Source: Terriglobia bacterium
GTDB taxonomy: Bacteria > Acidobacteriota > Terriglobia > Terriglobales > Acidobacteriaceae
NCBI GenBank assembly: GCA_020072585.1
Contig: JAIQGL010000005.1
Coordinates: 148,065-212,064 of the forward strand
Length of the DNA: 64,000 nt
Direction: 5' to 3'
This document shows positions 29,019-36,964 of the stretch, in pieces. Both the position numbers and the translations under genes were made by a program. Each line of letters opens with the position of its first letter. Within the stretch, counting starts at the first letter, position 1. The notes beneath the pieces were generated by a model. It searched no databases, had not been told where the DNA came from, and worked only from the letters and a program-made list of their open reading frames with translations.

Positions 29019-31010
29019 ATGAAGAGAGGACTCAAAAACATGAACTGTATACCTCTGCGGTCCCCCAGCAAGAGTATGGTTTTGCGCTGTCCCGGGAAGA
29101 CCCTGGTCTGGGGCAAAGCTCTTGCAATCGCCATTCTTGCGCTGTCCTTTATCGGCAGCGCTTTTGCTTCACAAGGCACTCTTGTAGCCAATGGCCTGAA
29201 TCAGCCTCGCGGCGCAATTCGCTGGAACGGCAGCGTGTGGATTGCCGACATTGCCAACGGCTTCTGCCGTATCGACTCCGGCTCCCTCAACCTGGCAACA
29301 TGCTTTACTCCAGGCACGGGTCAGCCCGAGTTGGACGGAAATCTCGTTTATATCACTGACTCCGCCGGCGCAACCGGCGTATGGCGTTTAACCATGAACG
29401 CTGTTACATCAACCATTGATGCGTCAGTCATCCTGGCGCCTAATGGCGGCCTGGCAGGCAATCTACCTCAGTCGGTATCTCTCGGCCCGGACGGCAAGCT
29501 TTATGTTTCCTTTACTACCACGGGCGATATCAAGCGCATCACCAATCCCACGGGCGATCCGCTGACGCAGCAGGTAGAACAGGTAGGTAAAGCCGCCAGC
29601 GGCGGCGGTCCTGTCAACGCGATCGCTTTCGTCAACAACGACCTTTATATTGCAGATACTGGACTCATCGGACTGGAACGCATCACCAATGCCGCCGGGT
29701 GCCGGGGCAATTGTAATGCGGCATCTGTTTTCGGCAATATCGGCGTCTCCAACTCGCTATCTTCTGACCGGACCCGGTATTTGTATATGGAAAACGGCAC
29801 TCGTGTTCTTCGCTACGATGCCACGACCACGAATTCGGTGGTAATTTTCTCTTCCAGCGGCATCCAGAACGGAGCAACGTTTGGTTACGGCCAGGTCTGG
29901 GGCGTCACCGCGGACGTGCCTACGGGAGACGTGTTCATCGGCGGGGACCCCACCCCAGCGGGCGCGGCTACGAATAATCGCGGCTCGTTATACGTAGTGA
30001 CTGCTCCGGCGACAACGGAAGGGCTTGTGGACACCGGCTTCGGACCACCACCTCCACCACCCTCGCCCACCCCATTTCCAACACCAGCCAAGACCGGTAA
30101 CCTGTACGCCGCCGGCATCACGCAGCCGGGCGGTCTGAACTGGATTGGCACTCATGTCTGGGTGTCTGACGCCAGCCAGGGCTTCTGCCGCGTCGATCCC
30201 AGCAGTCCCGGTGTTGCCGCGCTGTCAAACTGCTTCAAGCCCACAGCCACGTTTGTTGCTGGCCAGACTTCGTTCGATGCCGCACGCAATTTCATCTACG
30301 TGCCTGATGCGGCTACAGCCAGCTCAGGAATATATCGGGTCGCTTACATCCCGCTCACGGAATCTCTGGGAGCTTCGGTCAATCTGGGAAATGGCAACCT
30401 GCAGCCGACTGCTGTTGCCGTAGCCCCGGAAGGTTCGCTCTTCATTGGTGGCAGGCCAAACGGCAATATCAACAAGATCACCACGCCATCCACCACACCG
30501 TCGGCCCCAGTGAGAATCGCAACCACCTCCAACGGCCTGGGTGTGCGGGCCATGGTGTTCATCGCCAATGACTTGTACCTGGCTGAAACCGTGAATGTGA
30601 CCGTGATCATTCGCGCATCACCAAGTCTGACCAAGGGCAAGGCAGTTATCGTAGGCTTGCCCACTTCGGGAGCGCAGAGAGGACAACTGCCGCTTCTCAA
30701 TGTTACGACTCCGTTGTCGCTGGCGGCAGATGTATCCAATCCCACGCGACCGCTTCTCTACGTAGGCAGCGATACCACGCTCGGTTTGCCTGGGCCAGGG
30801 CAGATTGACCTGTGGAATACCTTTCTGCAAACTGACACGCTCTGGGCCAACTCCGGCTTGATCGGAGCCATCCTGACCGAGTTTGCAAATCCGTCTGGCG
30901 TAGCCGTTGCCCCGGACGGAACCCTCTATGTTGCCGATGATCCCAGTGTTACCAGCACTGGTACAACAGCAATACCCGGCCAGGGACACATTTACAACGT
31001 AACACCGTAA
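29019..31010 (+). CDS. Secreted beta-propeller-like protein with an internal duplication
   Basis: 663 residues. A signal segment (LAIAILALSFIGSAFAS) is followed by two similar halves, about 50-330 and 355-660, separated by a Pro-rich linker (GPPPPPPSPTPFPTP). Each half begins with a matching phrase (NGLNQPRGAIRWNGSVWIAD; AGITQPGGLNWIGTHVWVSD) and GFCRI/GFCRVD, and has NHL/SMP-30-like blades such as VSLGPDGKLYVSF and VAVAPDGTLYVAD. ATG 29019 or 29040 is possible; both have purine-rich sites. It is the last gene before a strong terminator, so it closes the peroxidase-like operon. The function is probably extracytoplasmic binding; a substrate cannot be named. Confidence 0.75.
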   Translation: MKRGLKNMNCIPLRSPSKSMVLRCPGKTLVWGKALAIAILALSFIGSAFASQGTLVANGLNQPRGAIRWNGSVWIADIANGFCRIDSGSLNLATCFTPGTGQPELDGNLVYITDSAGATGVWRLTMNAVTSTIDASVILAPNGGLAGNLPQSVSLGPDGKLYVSFTTTGDIKRITNPTGDPLTQQVEQVGKAASGGGPVNAIAFVNNDLYIADTGLIGLERITNAAGCRGNCNAASVFGNIGVSNSLSSDRTRYLYMENGTRVLRYDATTTNSVVIFSSSGIQNGATFGYGQVWGVTADVPTGDVFIGGDPTPAGAATNNRGSLYVVTAPATTEGLVDTGFGPPPPPPSPTPFPTPAKTGNLYAAGITQPGGLNWIGTHVWVSDASQGFCRVDPSSPGVAALSNCFKPTATFVAGQTSFDAARNFIYVPDAATASSGIYRVAYIPLTESLGASVNLGNGNLQPTAVAVAPEGSLFIGGRPNGNINKITTPSTTPSAPVRIATTSNGLGVRAMVFIANDLYLAETVNVTVIIRASPSLTKGKAVIVGLPTSGAQRGQLPLLNVTTPLSLAADVSNPTRPLLYVGSDTTLGLPGPGQIDLWNTFLQTDTLWANSGLIGAILTEFANPSGVAVAPDGTLYVADDPSVTSTGTTAIPGQGHIYNVTP

Positions 31011-31036
31011 CGAAAGTAGCTCGCTTGACCCTCCTG

Positions 31037-31072
31037 AAGGCCGGCTGGCAAAAAATCCTGCCGGCCTTTTTT
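31037..31072 (+). terminator. Rho-independent terminator after the peroxidase-like operon
   Basis: AAGGCCGGC (31037-31045) pairs perfectly with GCCGGCCTT (31060-31068) and is followed by six T (31067-31072). It lies 27 bases after the last stop codon. Confidence 0.9.
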
Positions 31073-31226
31073 GAAATCACCGGGGAATAACCTAGTTGAT
31101 GAGCGCGGCATCATGCAGCTTTTCTTTCTCCCCAGCGCTCCCTTCCCCCGTGTCTTTGCTGTTTGTGAACATAATTTTGTTTTTGTTGGCCATGGGTTGC
31201 CCGACACATTAGAGATTCTAATCTTC

Positions 31227-31243
31227 GATTAATACGTTCTTAA
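31227..31243 (+). promoter_or_regulatory. GATTAATA-N4-CTTAA element, copy 2
   Basis: GATTAATA (31227-31234) and CTTAA (31239-31243) have the same sequence and spacing as the element at 22978-22994, and lie 85 bases before the paralogous small gene. A small dyad, AGATTCTAATCT, precedes it. Confidence 0.4.
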
Positions 31244-31311
31244 TTATCGCGGATCAAACTGGTAGGGCCTGAAGAGATGCAAACAGTTGCATTACTTATC
31301 GGGCGGAGAAA

Positions 31312-31629
31312 ATGATGACTCAGTTTCTTCATAGGGTATTTCGCAGCACCATGTTGGCACTCATGCTCCTGCTTGCAGGAGCGGCCAATCTGGTTTCCGT
31401 GTCCTATGATGCTGACGATGACGACGACACTCCGCCGGTCACGGTTGAATTGAACCTGGTTACGCCGTGTAAGAAAAGTATCCAGGGTCCCAGGCAACAG
31501 GCTCACGCGCGTGCGTTCCGCCTTTGCGATAAGAAACCGCAAGCTGAACTGCTGGCCTCGGTGCAGTTTGAAGCGGCGCCTCTACTCAAGAACGGCTCTC
31601 CGCAATTAGTTGTACCTCTCCGCACCTAG
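31312..31629 (+). CDS. Small secreted Asp-rich protein, copy 2
   Basis: 105 residues; ribosome site GGCGGAG just upstream of ATG ATG (31312/31315). A signal segment (LALMLLLAGAANLVSVS) is followed by DADDDDDTPPVTVELNLV, a basic middle unlike that of copy 1, and the same terminal GSPQLVVPLRT as copy 1 at 23083. The shared ends and different middles suggest two functional zones. It is encoded upstream of the multiheme cytochrome-porin gene set. Unknown family. Confidence 0.75.
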   Translation: MMTQFLHRVFRSTMLALMLLLAGAANLVSVSYDADDDDDTPPVTVELNLVTPCKKSIQGPRQQAHARAFRLCDKKPQAELLASVQFEAAPLLKNGSPQLVVPLRT

Positions 31630-31825
31630 TACTTCCTTTCTCTCTTTGTTCGTCGCAAAATGGCAGGACTTGTTGTGGTGCGGCCCGTGCATTTGGGCTC
31701 GATTCACAAGGAAACAATTTACACTGCCCAGGACTGAAGCCTGTCCTTACCTCGACGAATCCCAATCAGAGAGCTTTCACTAGATCAATATTGATACAAG
31801 TTGTTTCTGCGTCTCCGGGGGAGAG

Positions 31826-32022
31826 CTGGGAGTTCCAGTCCTGTCCTGGGAACACAGGATCATGACACTCGAAACCTGTGTCTTAAACTTTCCGCAACAA
31901 GTAGGCGGAGCAATTTACTTAATCGAGCAGAGCACCCAAGGGGTGCAAGGCCGGGAGAGGAGGGTCTTACTGAACAATTGAGCTTTTAAAAATTTCTCCT
32001 AAATCTTTTTGCCCTCTGGGCG
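31826..32022 (+). ncRNA. Candidate structured leader RNA before the multiheme cluster
   Basis: A run of short perfect stems occurs in 120 bases: CTGG/CCAG (31826/31835), TCCTGT/ACAGGA (31839/31854), an alternative ACACAGG/CCTGTGT (31852/31875) that competes with it, TCCGC/GCGGA (31891/31905) and GCACCC/GGGTGC with a 3-base loop (31932/31941). A terminator hairpin follows at 32023. Mutually exclusive stems followed by a terminator are the layout of a riboswitch or attenuator. I do not recognise a known class. The 62-codon open frame across it looks fortuitous. Confidence 0.35.
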
Positions 32023-32053
32023 AGCCGGACCTCTTTGAGGCCCGGCTTTTTTT
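32023..32053 (+). terminator. Rho-independent terminator upstream of the multiheme cluster
   Basis: AGCCGG (32023-32028) pairs with CCGGCT (32042-32047). An inner stem CCTC/GAGG closes a TTT loop, and T's run from 32047 to 32053. It lies about 240 bases before the first cytochrome start and after the small Asp-rich gene, so it ends that transcript or acts as an attenuator. Confidence 0.85.
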
Positions 32054-32294
32054 GGTGGCTGCGCGCTGGATTGCAAAATGTGGCTGAAGTCTATTCCGCG
32101 CTCAGCTACCTCAAATTACCGATTAAGGCATTCGCTCGTCCACTAGCTCCTTCCTGCCTTGCGCTGGGTCCTTTGCTCCGTACCGTTCTCATTTGTTGAT
32201 CATCGTCACGTCAAGCCGTGACTGCCATCACAGTACAAATGTTGGGTTTCTTGGAAAAATCCTGAGTTACTCATTTCAGGCAAACAAGGCTGCA

Positions 32295-33104
32295 ATGGCG
32301 AGGCTCTACAAGACGTTCCTGTTTATCGCGATATTGATTTATGCCCTGCGTCTCAATGCGGGTGAACATCCAGTTCCGCTTGAGAAAAATGTAGACGCCG
32401 CCAAGTGTCTGGAATGCCACGATGACAAAACCAAAGGCACGCATGTCCATAGCGCGATTGCGATGGGCTGCACCACATGCCACGAAGTAAAGGTGGAAAA
32501 AGACACCACCACGGTCGAATTGATTGCGCCTAAAGAAGATCTCTGCATCACTTGCCATGAAAAATCAGCGCGATCAACCCTGCATGGTCCTTATGAAAAG
32601 GGCGGATGTGTCTCCTGTCACGATCCGCATGTGAGCCAGTTCGACAAGCAGTTGCGGGCTGACGGCAACCAGCTGTGCCTGGAGTGTCACCAGTCGCGCC
32701 CCTGGAATGGCAGGTTTGCGCCGTTCCAAACTCCCTATGAATTGACTGAAACTCAATACAACGAGATTCCCAAGATTGACCTTGATCCGACTTTAAAGAT
32801 GGGCCACCCCATAGGACGCCACAAAGTGGCTGACTTGCCTGACCCATTGCATGCAGGCGCCAAAATTACCTGTCTCACATGCCATGAGAGCCATGCCGCG
32901 GACCAGGCCAAGCTGGTGCGTACAACGGAATACAAAGGCAAAAAAATGGACGTTTGCGATGCCTGCCATCTGGCGAATGACGACAGCAGCATGGCCCAGG
33001 CGCAAAAGCGCGCTGACGAGCTTGAGGCCCAGCGACAGAAGGAACAACAGATGCGTTCAAAGCAGCCCGATATGTCACCACAGAGGCCGCGGAGCCGACC
33101 ATGA
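32295..33104 (+). CDS. Periplasmic seven-haem c-type cytochrome
   Basis: 269 residues from ATG 32295, chosen because a signal peptide (YKTFLFIAILIYALRLNAG) starts there; the frame is open upstream to 32193. Seven CXXCH motifs are present (CLECH, CTTCH, CITCH, CVSCH, CLECH, CLTCH, CDACH), with repeated CVSCHDPH-type phrases as in doubled-CXXCH proteins. The C-terminal 40 residues are a charged Gln/Lys/Arg tail without haem. It should be exported and loaded with haem by the cytochrome c maturation system and carry electrons in the periplasm. Its stop overlaps the start of the next gene (ATGA). Confidence 0.92.
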   Translation: MARLYKTFLFIAILIYALRLNAGEHPVPLEKNVDAAKCLECHDDKTKGTHVHSAIAMGCTTCHEVKVEKDTTTVELIAPKEDLCITCHEKSARSTLHGPYEKGGCVSCHDPHVSQFDKQLRADGNQLCLECHQSRPWNGRFAPFQTPYELTETQYNEIPKIDLDPTLKMGHPIGRHKVADLPDPLHAGAKITCLTCHESHAADQAKLVRTTEYKGKKMDVCDACHLANDDSSMAQAQKRADELEAQRQKEQQMRSKQPDMSPQRPRSRP

Positions 33105-34207
33105 AGCAAGCAGAAGAGAAGCAAGTAGAAGAAAGGACCATCATGCGAGCCGATTCGATCTCAATCCGCCTCCTGAAATTTATCGCGATTGCAGGAGCAT
33201 TGCCGCTGCTGCTGGGATTTGCCGGAAAAGAGAAAGCTCCCGTGGCTCCACCCGCCAACCCTCAGTTGGTCTGGCCCCTGCCCCCGGAAAAACCGCGCGT
33301 GAAGTTTCTCCAGGAGCTCGGCAATAACTTTGATATTGAAAGCAAGAAAAAGAAATCCTGGGTGGACAAGGTTGTAGGCAACGCTGATCCCAACCATATC
33401 GAGTACTTTGAAAAGCCGGCAGGGATCGCAACTGACTCCCGTAACCGCGTGATCTTCACCACAACACAGCGGTCAACCGTTTTTATCGTGGACCAGAACC
33501 AGAAAACGATCGGTCGCATCCAGGGCGACCGCGGAATCGTGTTGCAAACGCCTCTGGGCGTAGTGGTGGACGCTAAAGACAATATCTTCGTATCCGATCC
33601 TTTGCAGCACATGGTCCTCAAATTTGACACCAATGGCCACCTGTTGGCCACCATCGGCGGAAACGCTGGAGTGAAAAATCCCACATTCATGGCGATCGAT
33701 GAAGGCCGCCGACGCTTGTACGTGGTTGATTCTCACGTGCATCAGGTGCTCGTCTTTGACCTGGATACGCTCCAGCTAAAACAAAGTGTGGGAAAAAGAG
33801 GCGAGAAGAATGGAGAGTTCAATTTCCCGGTCGGCATTGCCGTGGGACCGGATGGCGCCTTTGCCGTGACCGATACGGGCAGCTGTTCAGTGCAGGTATT
33901 CTCGCCGGATTTCAAATTTATCCGCCGCTTTGGCCAGCAAGGTGACCGCCCGGGTGAGTTTATCCGCCCCAAGGGCATAGCCATCGACAAAGAAGGCAAC
34001 TACTGGGTCGTGGATGCTGCTTTCAATAATTTTCAGATTTTCGGCCCCAAGGGCAATTTGCTGATGTGGGTAGGCCAGTTCGGCAATGTGCCCGGGGCAT
34101 TCAACCTACCCATGGGAATTTTTATCGACAAAGCGCAGAAGGTCTACGTGAGCGATCAGCTCAATCATCGCGTCCAGATCTTCCAGTTCTTGGGTGGCGG
34201 CGAATGA
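33101..34207 (+). CDS. Secreted NHL-repeat six-bladed beta-propeller, first copy
   Basis: 368 residues from ATG 33101 (4-base overlap with the cytochrome, GGAG upstream); ATG 33143 with AAAGGA is an alternative. A hydrophobic segment (LLKFIAIAGALPLLLGFAG) would act as signal or anchor. Six NHL blades follow from about residue 100, for example TPLGVVVDAKDNIFVSD, FPVGIAVGPDGAFAVTDTG and RPKGIAIDKEGNYWVVD. NHL propellers are binding scaffolds and are known next to multiheme cytochromes and outer-membrane conduits in metal-reducing bacteria. No catalytic residues are apparent. A second propeller gene lies at 36965. Confidence 0.88.
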   Translation: MKQAEEKQVEERTIMRADSISIRLLKFIAIAGALPLLLGFAGKEKAPVAPPANPQLVWPLPPEKPRVKFLQELGNNFDIESKKKKSWVDKVVGNADPNHIEYFEKPAGIATDSRNRVIFTTTQRSTVFIVDQNQKTIGRIQGDRGIVLQTPLGVVVDAKDNIFVSDPLQHMVLKFDTNGHLLATIGGNAGVKNPTFMAIDEGRRRLYVVDSHVHQVLVFDLDTLQLKQSVGKRGEKNGEFNFPVGIAVGPDGAFAVTDTGSCSVQVFSPDFKFIRRFGQQGDRPGEFIRPKGIAIDKEGNYWVVDAAFNNFQIFGPKGNLLMWVGQFGNVPGAFNLPMGIFIDKAQKVYVSDQLNHRVQIFQFLGGGE

Positions 34208-34311
34208 GATTTCTTGTTTCGACTTTGGTCGAGATAAAGAACGCGGTAGCCGGGTCAGGCTACGGCGGGAAATACAGGGGTACGCAGTAAGAATTCATTT
34301 CGGAGGGCTTT

Positions 34312-35004
34312 ATGAGTAAAATCACAAAGGTCGTATCGCTGGCGCTCATACTCTGCATATCGCTTTCGGCATATGCAGCGCGGGCTCCAAAATCGGCCGT
34401 CTTCGGCTCCGCCCATGATTTCAAAACGCAATTGGGAGGCGCCAGCTATACACTCTGCAATTTCTGCCACATTGCACATAAATTTGGCAGCGCTCCAACC
34501 GGACCAGGTTACCTGTTGTGGAACCACACGCTTTCGAATGTGAGCACGTATGGCGTCTACACCAGTGACAGCATGCGTTCCACTCCGACCGAACTCGGCG
34601 GTCAGCTTACGGTAAGCAATCTCTGCTTAAGCTGCCACGATGGAACGGTTGCAATCAACTCCTGGTATGAGGCCCAGGCCGGATCCAACTTCCAACCGCT
34701 GCCCCAGGGCACATTGTTCTCAAGTGAAGCAGGCATTGCACGGGACCTGACCAAACAGCACCCGGTCAATTTCGTATACCCGGATGCCACCACCGCGGCG
34801 GCCATTGGCATGCAGCCAGCAGCTGATCTGAATTCCGTGGACGGTAATGGAAACGTGCCGCTCTTCGCCGGCAGAATGCAATGCGCGACCTGCCATGATG
34901 CACATGCGGGTCCGAGCTCGGGAGCGCACCTGTTCTTCCGTGCATTCCCCAGCACACCAGCCCAGACACTCACAGGGTCAAGCTGCGTGTATTGCCACCT
35001 GTAG
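34312..35004 (+). CDS. Secreted four-haem c-type cytochrome
   Basis: 230 residues with a signal peptide (VVSLALILCISLSAYAA) and a strong ribosome site (TCGGAGGG). CXXCH motifs: CNFCH, CLSCH, CATCH and CVYCH, the last three residues before the stop being YCHL-like. The phrase CLSCHDGTVAI is shared with the 12-haem protein at 38019, as is the N-terminal pattern HDF(K/R)T and the segment YLWNH, so both belong to one cytochrome family. It is followed 6 bases later by a hairpin terminator and then the outer-membrane barrel gene. Confidence 0.92.
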   Translation: MSKITKVVSLALILCISLSAYAARAPKSAVFGSAHDFKTQLGGASYTLCNFCHIAHKFGSAPTGPGYLLWNHTLSNVSTYGVYTSDSMRSTPTELGGQLTVSNLCLSCHDGTVAINSWYEAQAGSNFQPLPQGTLFSSEAGIARDLTKQHPVNFVYPDATTAAAIGMQPAADLNSVDGNGNVPLFAGRMQCATCHDAHAGPSSGAHLFFRAFPSTPAQTLTGSSCVYCHL

Positions 35005-35010
35005 GCGTAA

Positions 35011-35059
35011 CGGAGGGGGTGATGCAAGCCTCGCAGCAGCCTGCCCCCTCCGGATTTTT
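35011..35059 (+). terminator. Hairpin with T-tract between the four-haem cytochrome and the barrel gene
   Basis: CGGAGGGGG (35011-35019) pairs perfectly with CCCCCTCCG (35044-35052), then GATTTTT (T's at 35055-35059). The barrel gene starts only 4 bases after the T-tract. The structure should set the ratio of cytochrome to barrel and may also hide the barrel's weak ribosome site (GGA at 35052-35054). Confidence 0.7.
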
Positions 35060-35062
35060 CTT

Positions 35063-36946
35063 ATGACCGTAACTATTCCAATTCGACCGCTGCTTCTGGC
35101 AACCACGCTGGCCATGATCACCGGAATTGCGGCACGGGCCCAGTACTCCAACTACGAGTCGCCGCGCTGGCATGCGAACGGATTTGCCGGATTCGATCTT
35201 ACCCACACATCACAGGAACAAAGAGGTGTTGAAGGCCAGACAGATCAGCTCTTCCCGCTGGGCGATCTGCGCCTGAACAGTAACGGCTTTATCCTTGATC
35301 CCAGGTTTCTCCAACTCAGCACGGCCTTGGACTACCAGAAAGGCGCCAACACTTCCGAGCGTGGCGACCTTTCCACCGGCGGAATCAACCTGGCCGTGGC
35401 TTCTTCTTTTCTGCCCAAGAGCCATGTGCCTCTACGCGTGAGCTACAATCGCACGAATCATGGCGTGAGCGGACTGGGGCTCAACCAGAATGACGATGGT
35501 TCGCGTCTTGATATCCAGTGGAACGTGCTCCATCCGAGTCTGCCGCATTTCACGGTTTCATTCCAGAAGTATGACAACACGGTCCACGTTCCATCTTCGT
35601 TTGCCGACAGAAATTACAACGAGATGGCGTTGAACACCAGCGCTTCCGATTCGTGGAAGGATTGGCGTTGGTCGGCCAACTTTTCCCAGGGCAGCGGAAG
35701 CTCGACCGGCACGGCCTCAGTGCTGGGTCTGGACAGCAGCTTTGAGAACTCGACACGCGCTGGCGGAGTCAATGTCACGCGCGGCTTCTGGGATAACAAG
35801 GCACGGCTGCTGTTTGAGAACCGCGAAATCTGGCGGCACGACCATCTTTCCGGCGATGGCGACAATCACAGCAGTGAATTCACCAATAACGCGAATTTTG
35901 ACGTACAGGTCACGCCGCACGTGACGCTGGACGCCGGCTATTCGTTTTCACAAGTCGATTTTTCCGGCAGCTCTTTCAGTGGCGTGCTGGGGCCAGGAGG
36001 CGCCCTGGTGCAGTTGTTGTCACTCGCCTCCAGCACCTCCAATGCATTCAGCGGACGCGTCGACTATCGTCCGTGGGACTGGTTGCGCCTCTCTCAGGAC
36101 GTTCGCACGGTACGCATCTCGCCCTTGCCAGGCATCATCGAAAGCCGGACTTCGTTTACCGACACGGCTTCAACTGTTGCGGCGGAACATCGGTGGCGAA
36201 ATTTCGATGCTATGGGCTCTTACACAGGCCGGTTCCAACTGGCTGGAACCACGCTTGACCATACGCCAGATTCCTGGTCCAACAGCTTTTCCGGGCGCCT
36301 TGGCTGGGGGAATATTCAACGAGTACACCTGACAGCGGTGGCGCAGGACACGCGGCTCAACCTGGTTGAGCAGATCGGCGGATTCACTGACGAGAAGCGC
36401 GTGGGACTGGAAGCTGAAACGCACTTGGTGAAGAATTTTCGCTTCCGTGCCAACGGAGAATACGCTGAAGTTGACTTGCTCAATGTGAGTGGAGACACGC
36501 GGAGCAAGATCGTTTCCTATTCGGCCCAGGCTGACCATCGCCTCTTCAGCGCTTGGGCCACGATTTCCCTGCTCGACGGCGCCGGCGCTCTTTTCCCTGA
36601 CGGTTTGATCGACCGGCAGTTTGTGGTTGTCCCACTGCCTATCAGCCAATTACTGGGAACGCCGTTGCTGAATCGCAATACACACTCAAGAAGCCTCGGG
36701 TTGACGGGCAGGCCGCGCCGCAACCTGGAATTCTCAATGGCGTGGCGGACTGAGGACACCACGCTGGCCACATCCCGCCAGAAATTCAATGTCCTGCAGG
36801 CGGATGGACGCTATCGCCTGGGCAGGTTCTCGGTTGAGGGTGGCTACTCGCGCAACTTGAATGACGTGACGATTATCACAGGCCTCACCGGCAATCGTCT
36901 GGCAATCTGGTACATCAGGATCGGCCGAGATTTCAAGATCTTATAA
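35063..36946 (+). CDS. Predicted outer-membrane beta-barrel of the cytochrome cluster
   Basis: 627 residues from ATG 35063, where a signal peptide begins (LLLATTLAMITGIAARAQ); the upstream open frame overlaps the cytochrome gene and is a shadow. After the signal the protein is built of alternating polar and hydrophobic strands with frequent aromatic and Asn/Asp turns (DWRWSANFSQGSGSST, NKARLLFENREIWRHD, HVTLDAGYSFSQVDF, LEFSMAWRTEDT), as in large porins. It lies between two cytochrome and two propeller genes. By analogy with MtrB/PioB and the Geobacter porin-cytochrome complexes, it would form the sheath that lets electrons cross the outer membrane. It lacks the N-terminal CXXC of MtrB, so it is an analogue rather than a clear homologue. 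Confidence 0.75.
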   Translation: MTVTIPIRPLLLATTLAMITGIAARAQYSNYESPRWHANGFAGFDLTHTSQEQRGVEGQTDQLFPLGDLRLNSNGFILDPRFLQLSTALDYQKGANTSERGDLSTGGINLAVASSFLPKSHVPLRVSYNRTNHGVSGLGLNQNDDGSRLDIQWNVLHPSLPHFTVSFQKYDNTVHVPSSFADRNYNEMALNTSASDSWKDWRWSANFSQGSGSSTGTASVLGLDSSFENSTRAGGVNVTRGFWDNKARLLFENREIWRHDHLSGDGDNHSSEFTNNANFDVQVTPHVTLDAGYSFSQVDFSGSSFSGVLGPGGALVQLLSLASSTSNAFSGRVDYRPWDWLRLSQDVRTVRISPLPGIIESRTSFTDTASTVAAEHRWRNFDAMGSYTGRFQLAGTTLDHTPDSWSNSFSGRLGWGNIQRVHLTAVAQDTRLNLVEQIGGFTDEKRVGLEAETHLVKNFRFRANGEYAEVDLLNVSGDTRSKIVSYSAQADHRLFSAWATISLLDGAGALFPDGLIDRQFVVVPLPISQLLGTPLLNRNTHSRSLGLTGRPRRNLEFSMAWRTEDTTLATSRQKFNVLQADGRYRLGRFSVEGGYSRNLNDVTIITGLTGNRLAIWYIRIGRDFKIL

Positions 36947-36964
36947 AGATGAGGTGATGAAGTG

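Noticed and set aside
31801..31989. 62-codon frame in the leader before the multiheme cluster
   Set aside because: It runs through several perfect RNA stems, is highly basic and has no ribosome site; the RNA explanation is better.
31826..32022. c-di-GMP-I/cGAMP (GEMM) riboswitch, known to control multiheme cytochromes in Geobacter
   Set aside because: The conserved GEMM core sequences are not visible, so only an unclassified structured leader is claimed.
35063..36946. Calling the barrel an MtrB/PioB homologue
   Set aside because: The MtrB N-terminal CXXC is absent and no specific MtrB sequence is visible; only an analogous role is suggested.
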